From Arthrobacter sp. S39 (GTDB lineage: Bacteria; Actinomycetota; Actinomycetes; Actinomycetales; Micrococcaceae): DNA of 64,000 bases. Shown here piece after piece: positions 9,211 through 16,876 of this stretch (position 1 is its first letter; each line of letters starts with the position of its first letter). A program made the translations under genes and the position numbers. Under the pieces are notes generated by a model, which saw nothing but the letters and a program-made list of their open reading frames with translations, ran no database searches and was not told the DNA's origin. The stretch is from NCBI RefSeq assembly GCF_004320525.1, contig NZ_SIHX01000002.1:310001-374000 (forward strand), given 5' to 3'.

Positions 9211-9249
9211 GGTTATGCCCACGTCACCTTGGATGACGTGGGCATAACC
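9211..9249 (-). terminator. Perfect 16-bp hairpin after MHS transporter
   Basis: Arms 9211-9226 and 9234-9249 pair perfectly around a 7-nt loop. It lies about 107 nt downstream of the minus-strand transporter stop and faces the truncated oxidoreductase, so it likely ends transcription of the amidase-transporter unit. Confidence 0.7.
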
Positions 9250-9356
9250 ATCGACGCTCAGACCTGCATGACACGGGGCGTAAGGTCCCGGTGCACGCGG
9301 CGTGAGGGTTCGGCTCCAACATGTCCAAGGCTTTAGGCCTTGGTGGTGCACCCTTC

Positions 9357-10718
9357 TTAGATGGCTGTGTGGGTTGCTACGGCCCGGACAGCGGCTGTTC
9401 CCTTGAAGCTGTTGTCGGGAAAGCCCTGGAAGTACGAGTCCCGGAGCAGGAAGAGGCAGGCAATCGAGATCGCGACGAAACCCATCAGGTACACCGCGAT
9501 GGACAACGACGTTCCAGTGGACGCCAGCAACCATTCCGAGATGGCAGGGGCAAATCCTCCGCCGATGATTCCTCCGACCGCGTAGGGAAGGGATGCAGCG
9601 GTGTACCGGATGCGGGGTGGAAACAGTTCCGCGAACATAGCGCTTTGGGGACCGTAGGACACCCCCAGGGAAACAGCCAGAACGAAGACTGCGAAAGCGA
9701 AGGCGAGGATCGAGCCTGTATCGACCAGAAGGAACATCGGCACGGCCCACAGGCCCATAAGGGCGTAGCCGATAATCATCGTCTTCTTCCGCCCGAAGCG
9801 GTCCGACCATTGGCCTCCCAGGACTGTGGAAATGATCCAAACGACGGCCGCCAGCATCAAGACGAACAGGACGGGCTGCGGATCCATGCTCAGGGCGTTG
9901 GATGCGTAGGAAAGGAGGTAGCCAATCATCAGGTACCCGGCGAGAATGTTGGCGACGAAGGAGCCCCCGGCCAGGAACATATGTTTGGAGTAGTGCTGCA
10001 GTGCTTCCTTCAGGGGCACCCGGACTTCGGTATGGGACTCCCGGACCTCGGCGAAGACCGGGCTTTCGGAAACTGAGGTGCGGATCTTCAAGCCAATCAA
10101 GACCAGGACCACACTTATAAAGAACGGAATCCGCCAGCCCCACGACTGGAACTGCTCAGGGGAAGTGAGGAACTGTATAAGGAAAAACACCCCGGTTGAC
10201 AGGACAAGCCCGGCTGGCACTCCTATCTGAACGAACACACCGTAGGCGCCCCGTTTCGTTGAAGGGGCGTGCTCCACGGACATCAAGGCAGCGCCTGCCC
10301 ATTCACCACCGGTGCTGAGGCCTTGCATGAAGCGGAAGATAACCAGAAGTACCGGGGCGAGGACCCCGATCTGATCGTAGGTTGGCAGCAGTCCCATTCC
10401 CAAGCTGGCGGCGCCCATAACGGCAAGGGTTCCCACGAGGGTGGCTTTGCGTCCGTAGCGGTCTCCGAAGTGACCGGCGATGACGCCGCCAACGGGACTG
10501 GCGATGAAGCTGGCGGCTACCGAGCCGAGGGACACGATGAGCGCGTTGGGACCCAACGCACCGAAGTACTGGGTGCTGAAGATCAAACCGGCGGCGGAGA
10601 TGTAAGCGAACGATAAATACCATTCGATGGTCGAGCCGATTCCGCTGGCAAGGCGGACCTTGAACAGTTGCCGTGGGTCGAGCCCTTGACCTTTAGGTGA
10701 GGCGAGTGGTGATGACAT
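9357..10718 (-). CDS. MHS-family MFS transporter, amidase-linked
   Basis: A 453-residue, 12-helix metabolite:H+ symporter. Signatures: GSTIEWYLSFAYISAAGLIF in helix 1, SPVGGVIAGHFGDRYGRK in loop 2-3 and RFMQGLSTGGEWAGA in helix 4. The ATG at 10718 is preferred over an upstream TTG because GAGGAAA lies 4-6 nt before it. The gene follows the amidase on the same strand after 179 nt, so it probably takes up the amide substrate or its acid. It is a different member of the family from the protein encoded at 727-2091. Confidence 0.9.
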   Translation of the reverse strand: MSSPLASPKGQGLDPRQLFKVRLASGIGSTIEWYLSFAYISAAGLIFSTQYFGALGPNALIVSLGSVAASFIASPVGGVIAGHFGDRYGRKATLVGTLAVMGAASLGMGLLPTYDQIGVLAPVLLVIFRFMQGLSTGGEWAGAALMSVEHAPSTKRGAYGVFVQIGVPAGLVLSTGVFFLIQFLTSPEQFQSWGWRIPFFISVVLVLIGLKIRTSVSESPVFAEVRESHTEVRVPLKEALQHYSKHMFLAGGSFVANILAGYLMIGYLLSYASNALSMDPQPVLFVLMLAAVVWIISTVLGGQWSDRFGRKKTMIIGYALMGLWAVPMFLLVDTGSILAFAFAVFVLAVSLGVSYGPQSAMFAELFPPRIRYTAASLPYAVGGIIGGGFAPAISEWLLASTGTSLSIAVYLMGFVAISIACLFLLRDSYFQGFPDNSFKGTAAVRAVATHTAI

Positions 10719-10813
10719 GAATTTCCTCAATCGATAAGTGCTTGCTTGTGAAACTGAGGGCAGGCAGGTTCGCTGGATGCGTGAGCTTTTGGTCGCGTGC
10801 AGTGAACTGCCGT

Positions 10814-10839
10814 CCCGGCGGGGACTGTCACCCGCCGGG
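10814..10839 (-). other. GC-rich hairpin in amidase-transporter gap
   Basis: CCCGGCGGG at 10814-10822 and CCCGCCGGG at 10831-10839 form a 9-bp all-GC stem with an 8-nt loop, with no U tract. It lies between the amidase stop and the transporter start and may attenuate transporter expression or protect the upstream mRNA end. Confidence 0.45.
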
Positions 10840-10897
10840 GCGTCTAGGAGGAGTGCAAAATGCTGCTGAACCCGTCCTGCCAGGGGACAGGTTGCGG

Positions 10898-12250
10898 TCA
10901 GGAAACCAGGACGGATTCCACGGTTTCAGCCAGGGCCAGCAGCGCAGGGTCGGTCAAGAAGCCGCCTTCGAGAGTCATCCCGACGGGAAGACCTTCGGCC
11001 GAGCCTGCGGGGAGGGTGACCATAGGAACGCCCATGACGGTTCCGGGTGCAGTGTGGCGAGTAACGGTAGGGAAGATCGGCAGATCCCGGCCGTTCAGCG
11101 TCAGGGTTTTGTCGAGCCCCAGATCCGGGGGTAACACCGGTGAAGTAGGGAAAATCATTGCGTTCACACCCGCCTCGGAGAGAACTGAGGCGTATGCGTG
11201 TCGCAACTGCCATCTGGCTTTCATTGCCTCGCGGTACTCCTCGAGCAGGACAGGATCATCCCGCAGGTGCCGAAGAAGGTTTGCCACATCCGGAGACGAC
11301 GTGCCGGCGATGACATCCTCAAACGTCAGCCCGCAGTAGGGCGCGTCCAGCCCGCGGAGGTAGGCGAGAATTGAGCGGGGCGCCTCCCACCCGACCACTG
11401 TTCTGCCGATCTCTTCAGCGTGCTTGAGCTGACGGGGTAGATCCACGTGTTTGAGGCGGACGCCCGAACGGGTGAGTGCATCCAAGGCCTGCTCGGCAAC
11501 TTTTCCGACTGCGGGATCCAGGTCCTGGTAGAAGTAGTTTGCTATGCCGACTACCAGTTCCGACGGCACCGGCCGTGCAGGAACCCGGGGCTGTTCAGAG
11601 ATATGTTCATCTGCAAGGCGGAGATCGGCCACTGTGTTCGCATGTGTCCCGATAGTGTCGCGTGTCCAGCTCAAGTGGAGAACCCCGTCGCCCTGGTAGC
11701 GGCCAAGGCTGGGCCGGAAACCGACAACACCGCAGAACGCTGCCGGGATTGAGATAGAACCTCCCGTGTCGGTTCCAAGGGACAGGGGAACTGTGCCGTC
11801 GGCTACGGTCGCAGCACTGCCACCCGATGAGCCTCCTGCCGACAGGAAGGGATTGACGGGGTTGCGCACAGGACCGAAAGCGCCATTGTTGCTCGTGATG
11901 CCGAACGCCAGTTCGTGCAGGTTTGTTTTGCCCACAACCACCGTCCCGAGTTGACGCATCCGGCCTACAACGCCGGCATCAATTTGCGGGATGGAGTTGG
12001 CGAGAAAGCTTGCGCCTCCTGTTGTGGGAAAGCCCGCCACGTCGATGTTGTCCTTGACCGCTATCGGGATGCCGGACCAGGACGCTTTCCCGGCTGCCTT
12101 CACTTCCGCATCGATGTCGCTCTCATCGGCAACAAAAATATAGGTTCCGTGGCTGACTGCACTCTTCGCGGCTGCGGCCCGGGACTCACATGCAGCATCC
12201 CTACGGGCGTTTGGGTCGAGGGTAAGCCACGCTGCCAAGGTCATGGTCAT
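10898..12250 (-). CDS. Amidase (amidase signature family)
   Basis: A 450-residue amidase signature enzyme. The catalytic Lys lies in GIPIAVKDNIDVAG, the cis-Ser in SAGGSSGGSAATVADG, and the nucleophile Ser in GTDTGGSISIPAAFCG, so the Ser-cisSer-Lys triad is intact. It hydrolyses a carboxamide to acid and ammonia in the cytoplasm. ATG 12250 (MTMTLAAW) follows AAGGAC by about 10 nt; an upstream TTG at 12277 is also open. The neighbours (ArsR, SRPBCC-binding-protein fusion, MHS transporter) suggest a substrate-induced amide utilisation unit. Confidence 0.92.
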   Translation of the reverse strand: MTMTLAAWLTLDPNARRDAACESRAAAAKSAVSHGTYIFVADESDIDAEVKAAGKASWSGIPIAVKDNIDVAGFPTTGGASFLANSIPQIDAGVVGRMRQLGTVVVGKTNLHELAFGITSNNGAFGPVRNPVNPFLSAGGSSGGSAATVADGTVPLSLGTDTGGSISIPAAFCGVVGFRPSLGRYQGDGVLHLSWTRDTIGTHANTVADLRLADEHISEQPRVPARPVPSELVVGIANYFYQDLDPAVGKVAEQALDALTRSGVRLKHVDLPRQLKHAEEIGRTVVGWEAPRSILAYLRGLDAPYCGLTFEDVIAGTSSPDVANLLRHLRDDPVLLEEYREAMKARWQLRHAYASVLSEAGVNAMIFPTSPVLPPDLGLDKTLTLNGRDLPIFPTVTRHTAPGTVMGVPMVTLPAGSAEGLPVGMTLEGGFLTDPALLALAETVESVLVS

Positions 12251-12301
12251 CAGTGGGAAGTCCTTTGCGCTGAACAAGAGGGGCCGGAAGAGCCGAAAAC
12301 C

Positions 12302-12319
12302 ACTTACGGGTAGGTAAGT
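12302..12319. promoter_or_regulatory. Dyad before amidase gene
   Basis: ACTTAC (12302-12307) and GTAAGT (12314-12319) form a perfect 6-bp dyad 52 bp upstream of the amidase ATG, followed by further GTAAG and TTTACCC strings. The TAC/GTA-rich character resembles the dyad at 14356-14369 before the arsR-type gene, so both may bind the ArsR-family protein. Confidence 0.35.
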
Positions 12320-12465
12320 ATGTAAGAAAATCTTTACCCATTAACGCATTGTGAGGCGGACCACGTCAACCTCCGGTGCAATAAATGTCCTGAGCAGGAA
12401 GTACAAGCGAAAGTCCGGATGGGAGTCCGCAAGCTGCCTGGAAGGCCCTCACGGCGCCCGCACGT

Positions 12466-13914
12466 TCAGTTCCCGCCAACAGAAGTCCGCACGACTCCTG
12501 GCAACTCGATGGGACGGAAGCCGCTTGCTGTCACCTCGGCCACCCCGGTGGGCAGATGCTCACCGCCGTGACGCTTCAGAAGGCGTTGACCCCCGGCTCC
12601 TCCTGCCCGGATGACGGCACCTACAGCGTCCGGGTCTACAGTCTTTGCGACCTGCACCCCTTGGGCATAAAGGGTTATGGTGTCGAAGACCGCTTTGGCC
12701 ATGCTGCTTAGCCGCGGTGCAATGTCCCCGAACCTCGCCCTGTAACGTCGTGCTGTCTCGTCCATCTCATCGGATAACGCGGGCATGAAGTAGTCCTGAG
12801 TAGACCAGATGCCTTCCGCTTCATCCCGCCCAGTATGATCGAGAATCGATTCATCGAAGTTTGTAGCGAGTGTACGGAACCGGGACCGCAGGCCTGCTTC
12901 GTGAAAGGCCCGCTGGAACATCACAGCGTCGAGGCCAACAAGAGACGAGAGGATCAAATCGGCGTCGCTTGCCGCTAACCGCGCGATAACATCGCTGAAA
13001 TTGTCACTTCCCAGCGCTTGATAATGTATGCCCGCGACCGTTCCCCGATGATACTTAATGAGCTCCTGCGCCACCGTGCCAATGGAGCGGGGCCACACAT
13101 AGTCGGAGCCCAGAATGAACCAGTTGCTGGCCGCGGACGAGTGCATTATGCCAGGCACAGAAGTCGTGAGTTGATCCAACGGTGTTTCACCAAATTGAAA
13201 GACGTTGCGTCCGACGTCGTTGTGCTCACTGAGCGCAGCAGATAGAAGCAATGTTCCCCGGCGTAGCGCTGCTGGCCTGATTAACGCCATCGAAGCGGAC
13301 GGCACGCTGGCCACCACGACGTCACAGCGTTCGGACTGAACCAGTCGTTCAAAGAGCTGCAGAGATGTAGTCGCATTCGTGCGTTCGTCAGCAACAACCA
13401 ACTCGGCATTGCCGAAACCGAAGGCGCCCGCGTCATTCAGTTCATCGATAGCCATCCTCGCGGCGTTTACGATGGCACGCCCCACTATGCCGGCGGCCCC
13501 TGAGAGGGGAACAAGAAGGCCAATGCGCGGTCCTGTTCTCTCCCCATCTGCTGGAGTCAGGGTGATGCCGCCGGATAGGAACCAAGGCAGGCAGTCAGAG
13601 CCGAGCTGAACGTGGACAGTGACAATACTTCCAGCCTCTTTGGCCTGCAGTGAAAACTGGATTCGCCCGGTCCAAGGCGTCTCCTGATAAACGGTTATAC
13701 GACGTCCGGGTTGGATACGGGCAATTCGTCCGGACGATCTCACCGCGGAGCCATCGGGGTGAGGAAGGCTGAAAATTACTGTTTCGCCAACGCGCAGGCG
13801 TCCGCAGTGTTCAAGTACCGGCCAGGCGCTTGCACTTCCCTCGGCGAGGTTTGCCCATAGATGCTCAGGAGGCAGCGTGGAGGACGCCCGGACAAAGAAC
13901 GAAAGATCGTTCAT
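12466..13914 (-). CDS. SRPBCC domain fused to AmiC-like ligand-binding domain
   Basis: A 482-residue protein with two parts. Residues 1-125 look like an SRPBCC/START ligand-binding fold (FVRASSTLPPEHLWANLAEG, RRITVYQETPWTGRIQFSL). From about residue 128 (GPRIGLLVPLSGAAGIVGRAIVNAARMAIDELN) it is a type I periplasmic-binding-protein fold, as in AmiC, UrtA and LivK, running to the end. There is no signal peptide or lipobox, so it should stay in the cytoplasm, like the amide sensor AmiC of Pseudomonas. It follows the ArsR gene after 36 nt and precedes the amidase, so it is probably a cytosolic effector sensor. The ribosome binding site is weak. Confidence 0.75.
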   Translation of the reverse strand: MNDLSFFVRASSTLPPEHLWANLAEGSASAWPVLEHCGRLRVGETVIFSLPHPDGSAVRSSGRIARIQPGRRITVYQETPWTGRIQFSLQAKEAGSIVTVHVQLGSDCLPWFLSGGITLTPADGERTGPRIGLLVPLSGAAGIVGRAIVNAARMAIDELNDAGAFGFGNAELVVADERTNATTSLQLFERLVQSERCDVVVASVPSASMALIRPAALRRGTLLLSAALSEHNDVGRNVFQFGETPLDQLTTSVPGIMHSSAASNWFILGSDYVWPRSIGTVAQELIKYHRGTVAGIHYQALGSDNFSDVIARLAASDADLILSSLVGLDAVMFQRAFHEAGLRSRFRTLATNFDESILDHTGRDEAEGIWSTQDYFMPALSDEMDETARRYRARFGDIAPRLSSMAKAVFDTITLYAQGVQVAKTVDPDAVGAVIRAGGAGGQRLLKRHGGEHLPTGVAEVTASGFRPIELPGVVRTSVGGN

Positions 13915-13950
13915 CGCTTTGACCTAACGTTCAGTCAGGATGGCCATTGC

Positions 13951-14268
13951 TCAGGTCGTGCCATCCTCGGCGCGCTGGACAAAAGCATCCAGGTCTCGCT
14001 GGTAAACGGAGTGCAGGAACTGAACGACGTCATCAGCGCGGTTGGGCCCCAAACTATAGAAGCGAAACTGCCCCCGGCGCCTTTCGGACACCATTTCCGC
14101 ACTGCGCAGTACCCTCAGATGCGAGGAAACGGCGGCCCGTGTCATTTCGGGAAAGTGCTGGGCTATTCCCGTCACCGGGAGCTCTTCCTCTTCACTCAGC
14201 AATCGAAGGATCGAACGGCGAGTCGGATCGGCCATAACCGAGAAGGCCAAAGCGGCATAGTCGGGCAC
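13951..14268 (-). CDS. ArsR-family transcriptional regulator
   Basis: A 105-residue winged-helix repressor: LAFSVMADPTRRSILRLLSEEEELPVTGIAQHF, then the recognition helix MTRAAVSSHLRVLRSAEMV and the wing ERRRGQFRFYSLGP. The metal-binding ELCVCDL motif of true arsenic sensors is absent, so it is of the metal-independent subgroup often paired with SRPBCC/AHSA1 proteins. The GTG start at 14268 has a strong GAGGAGGAG ribosome binding site. It likely controls its own operon with the fusion protein, and the amidase and transporter. Confidence 0.9.
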   Translation of the reverse strand: MPDYAALAFSVMADPTRRSILRLLSEEEELPVTGIAQHFPEMTRAAVSSHLRVLRSAEMVSERRRGQFRFYSLGPNRADDVVQFLHSVYQRDLDAFVQRAEDGTT

Positions 14269-14355
14269 CGTTCTCCTCCTCGATGATCACGCAGGTTGCA
14301 GCTCTACTGCAGAAACTCTTCTCATCCACTGTAGCCCAGCCGGTAAACAGCTGCC

Positions 14356-14369
14356 TACGTATTTACGTA
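14356..14369. promoter_or_regulatory. TACGTA dyad before ArsR gene
   Basis: TACGTA at 14356-14361 and TACGTA at 14364-14369 form an inverted repeat with a 2-nt spacer, 88 bp upstream of the GTG start. It is a good candidate operator for autoregulation by the ArsR-family protein. Confidence 0.4.
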
Positions 14370-14513
14370 CCGGGCACAACACTGGTGGTCGCCCACGGCA
14401 TAGTTTGTCGAACGTGCCAGGTCAGCAGTCCGGGGAATTCGCATAGAACGACCCGGTCGATACCAGCGTCATCGCCAAAAGCAACCTACGGGCAAGCAAC
14501 CGCCAAGGCCGGT

Positions 14514-14774
14514 TCACGACCGGCGTTTTTCCCGGCTGGCTGGGACCTTCCAAACAACCAGTCCTTCGGAACGCAAAAACAATTTGCGCCCTTCCCCAGC
14601 TGCCAAATGAAGCCAGAGAATTGTGCCTTCCTCTGTGACTGCATCGACGCGACCAGACACTTCAGGTCCATCCTCAGGGAGGATACAGACGTCGTCTCCT
14701 AGTGCCAGCGTTGCCCAGTCCCCTACGTACTCAGCATCCGTTGGAGGTAGAAATTTCGGCTTGTGGTCATGCAC
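14514..14774 (-). CDS. Small conserved-looking protein of unknown function
   Basis: An 86-residue soluble protein. I choose GTG 14774 because AGGGAG lies 8 nt upstream; a longer frame begins at 14819. The core runs LGDDVCILPEDG, then GRVDAVTEEGTILWLHL and RKLFLRSEGLVVWKV, a beta-rich pattern. The same pattern (LG-V-I, V--V---G---W, R-LF-R--G--V) occurs in the protein at 40477-40791 of this window, so the two look paralogous. The function is unknown; the fold could be a small SH3-like barrel, which is speculation. Confidence 0.55.
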   Translation of the reverse strand: MHDHKPKFLPPTDAEYVGDWATLALGDDVCILPEDGPEVSGRVDAVTEEGTILWLHLAAGEGRKLFLRSEGLVVWKVPASREKRRS

Positions 14775-14974
14775 TTTCGACGCTCCCTGGAACCTTGACA
14801 GTGATCGTCTGCGAGCCACTGTGCCCCCAGACCCTACGCAGTCCGACGCGGACGTGCCGCACAGGCTGGTTCAGTTGCCCTGAAACTGGCACCCTTGCGG
14901 GCCAGGACCAGACGGATAAGCCACGTTTTTCTGCCTTTAGTGGCAGAAAGAACGTCCAAAACGGTATCCATTAA

Positions 14975-15110
14975 TCTAGTCCCTGTAGGGGTCGGCGATG
15001 CCGATGTATTGGAGTGGTGGTGTATTCGGCGATGCCTTCTGATCCGCCTTCGCGGCCCAGGCCGGATTGTTTTACCCCGCCGAAGGGCGCTGCGGCACCG
15101 CAAGGGAAGC
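14975..15110 (-). pseudogene. 3' fragment of an aldehyde dehydrogenase gene
   Basis: The minus strand encodes GAAAPFGGVKQSGLGREGG and then SEGIAEYTTT, the C-terminal signature of succinate-semialdehyde-type aldehyde dehydrogenases. The remaining 430 or so residues, including the catalytic Cys region, are missing upstream. It is a relic of a lost gene. Confidence 0.7.
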
Positions 15111-15343
15111 CTTTGGGGATCGAGGGTTGAGTCAGTGGCGCCTTGTCTGGCGGGGACCGGGATGAATGGACTGCTGGCGGTGGTGCCGATGTTGTGCCGG
15201 CACTGGCAGTGGCCTCGATAAGCCCCTTTTCTGCCCTCTCCCCTCGCCACTTTGGCAACGCCGATAACGGATATTCCGTCAACCTGATTAAGCTCGACAA
15301 GCTGACGCGGTTATTCCATTCCGTCCACAGTTGGAGTCAATTC

Positions 15344-15412
15344 GGGTTATCCACGGCTGAGAGTCGGGAGCCGTTGGCTAACTCCCATAGCAGCAGTAGC
15401 TGTGGATAACCC
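15344..15412. repeat. 11-bp inverted repeat built on DnaA-box-like sequences
   Basis: GGGTTATCCAC at 15344-15354 is repeated exactly inverted as GTGGATAACCC at 15402-15412, 47 nt apart. The right arm contains TGTGGATAA (15401-15409), an exact reverse complement of the DnaA box TTATCCACA; the left arm contains TTATCCACG, one base off. The surrounding 500 bp (15111-15672) has no convincing gene. It could be a remnant replication origin, a regulatory site or the end of a mobile element. Confidence 0.5.
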
Positions 15413-15672
15413 ATAGGAATTGTCCGCGGCTTTGGGCGGGCGGTGCGACCGAACCTCTCACTCGACCAGGTCTAAGTCCCGTATTTTGCTGCCCAGCCGA
15501 GACGCCTCTGTCAGGTTTGTGTGTAGCTCATGGATAGGCGGGACCATGCTTGCACCGAAGGCGGTTCGTGCGCTCATTCATAAAGCCTGCCTGCATCCAA
15601 GTCGACTCTTTGCTCTCGAGTCTTCGATTGCGCAACCAGGGTGGGCGCATTCTTTTGTTCATCTTTCACGAT

Positions 15673-15951
15673 CTAAATGCGGGACTCGAGAATTGTGCCG
15701 CATGGCACATTGGAATCGACTCGAAGGGTGTATTTGCCGTAATCGCGTTGTATTACGAGGATCCCCTGCCTGCGGTCCAAAGCCGCGGGTATCAAGTTGT
15801 TTACGGCGTCGTGTAGCTTTTCGTCCCTGCTCTGGGGCTCCTCCACAGTGACGACTTCAACTGAAAGAGACATTTCCGGATGTTGGAAAAGGTCTCCACC
15901 CATTGCCGGGAAGGCAGCGTAGGCTAGCGATAGATGCGGATCGTGGGACAC
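15673..15951 (-). CDS. Hypothetical protein, 92 residues
   Basis: A GTG start at 15951 preceded by GGAGGA (15955-15960, spacing 3 nt) supports translation. The protein has a polar N-terminal half and a beta-like C-terminal part (GILVIQRDYGKYTLRVD, then VPCGTILESRI). No membrane segment or signal peptide is seen. I do not recognise the family. A long perfect dyad at 15965-15993 lies just upstream, suggesting tight control. Confidence 0.5.
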   Translation of the reverse strand: MSHDPHLSLAYAAFPAMGGDLFQHPEMSLSVEVVTVEEPQSRDEKLHDAVNNLIPAALDRRQGILVIQRDYGKYTLRVDSNVPCGTILESRI

Positions 15952-15964
15952 AAGTCCTCCTTAC

Positions 15965-15993
15965 TAATTCGATCGGCATGTGCGATCGAATTA
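15965..15993. promoter_or_regulatory. Long perfect dyad upstream of small gene
   Basis: TAATTCGATCG (15965-15975) and CGATCGAATTA (15983-15993) are perfect 11-bp inverted repeats around GCATGTG, immediately before the ribosome binding site of the 92-residue gene. Size and symmetry fit an operator for a dimeric repressor. The inner half-site TTCGATCGG also occurs at 2399-2407. Confidence 0.5.
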
Positions 15994-16101
15994 CTGTTGG
16001 TTGCTGCCGGCCGGGAGGCCTGACGCGTATGCTGGTCAGCTCTGTCAGATAGGGCGGTAGCCACAACTCACCCATGTGTTCGGGGCTGCTCTTACGCAGA
16101 T

Positions 16102-16875
16102 TCAAGATCTGGTCGTTGTTGTTGGCTTGGGTGTGCCTGTACCAGACGGACTCCTCACCTGTGAGCGAGGTTCAGTGGATTTAACGAGATCGGCTGGAAA
16201 CCCGGTACTGTTCGCCCAGCCTTGGGCTTCTCGTCCTGCAGCTTGTCGCGCATGCATGACTGGTTCGAACCATTTTGTACGCCGGTAGGCAGCCTGATCG
16301 CACTTTTCGACCTCCTCGCCGGCTTTCCGACAGTGGCCTGCTTCTCTCTCAACTTGGGCAAAGCCCAAGACGTTGAATTCCATCATTACTGTCAGCTCCA
16401 GGGCGCTCAGTCCTCGAACGGAAAACGGAACAGGTGCTCCGACCATCTCCAGACGTGAGGCCCGGTAACCAAGCTGCCGCTGAAGGTGCCAAGGCGTACA
16501 CTCCGGGCCCATCTCCGTTGTCCAGCACTGGTAGGTGCCGGTGTATTCGATGTCGGGCCCGTTGTACACAAGCGTGAGATTACTTGTAGTGAGGATTACG
16601 TGCCGCCCCTCTGGGGCAAGCCGGCTGAGAACCTCGCCCGTGACATGAGTCGGCGCCCGCCGTCGTGTTCTTCCGCGACAAGGCGGGCGCCCCTGAGGAG
16701 GGCCACCAGCCCCTTCAGGATCTCCGGCGGCGGCCATGGCGGAGAAACCGGCAAGCAAGTTTTCCAGGTGGTGACGCCCCACGGCAAGGCGTGAGTGGAA
16801 CTCCATATCCTGCTGGGCTGCTGCGAGTGTGCCGGCGATTTTTTCAGTCTGCGGCGCGCAACTGACGATGGTCAT
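16102..16875 (-). pseudogene. Possible decayed gene, unidentified
   Basis: A 257-residue frame starts plausibly (MTIVSCAPQTEKIAGTLAAAQ) and has family-like stretches (GRHVILTTSNLTLVYNG, GTYQCWTTEM). Between about 16640 and 16740 the coding-like sequence moves to another frame (ILKGLVALLRGARLVAEEHD) and then returns, and the last 80 residues look non-coding. This suggests two compensating frameshifts in an old gene, perhaps of SnoaL/NTF2 type. The identity is unsure. Confidence 0.3.
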
Positions 16876-16876
16876 G

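Noticed and set aside
9211-9249. Considered as an attachment or recombination site
   Set aside because: A perfect hairpin located just after a gene end is better explained as a terminator.
16256-16272. GGTTCGAACC string resembling a tRNA T-arm
   Set aside because: No cloverleaf arms can be drawn around it; no tRNA was found anywhere in the window.
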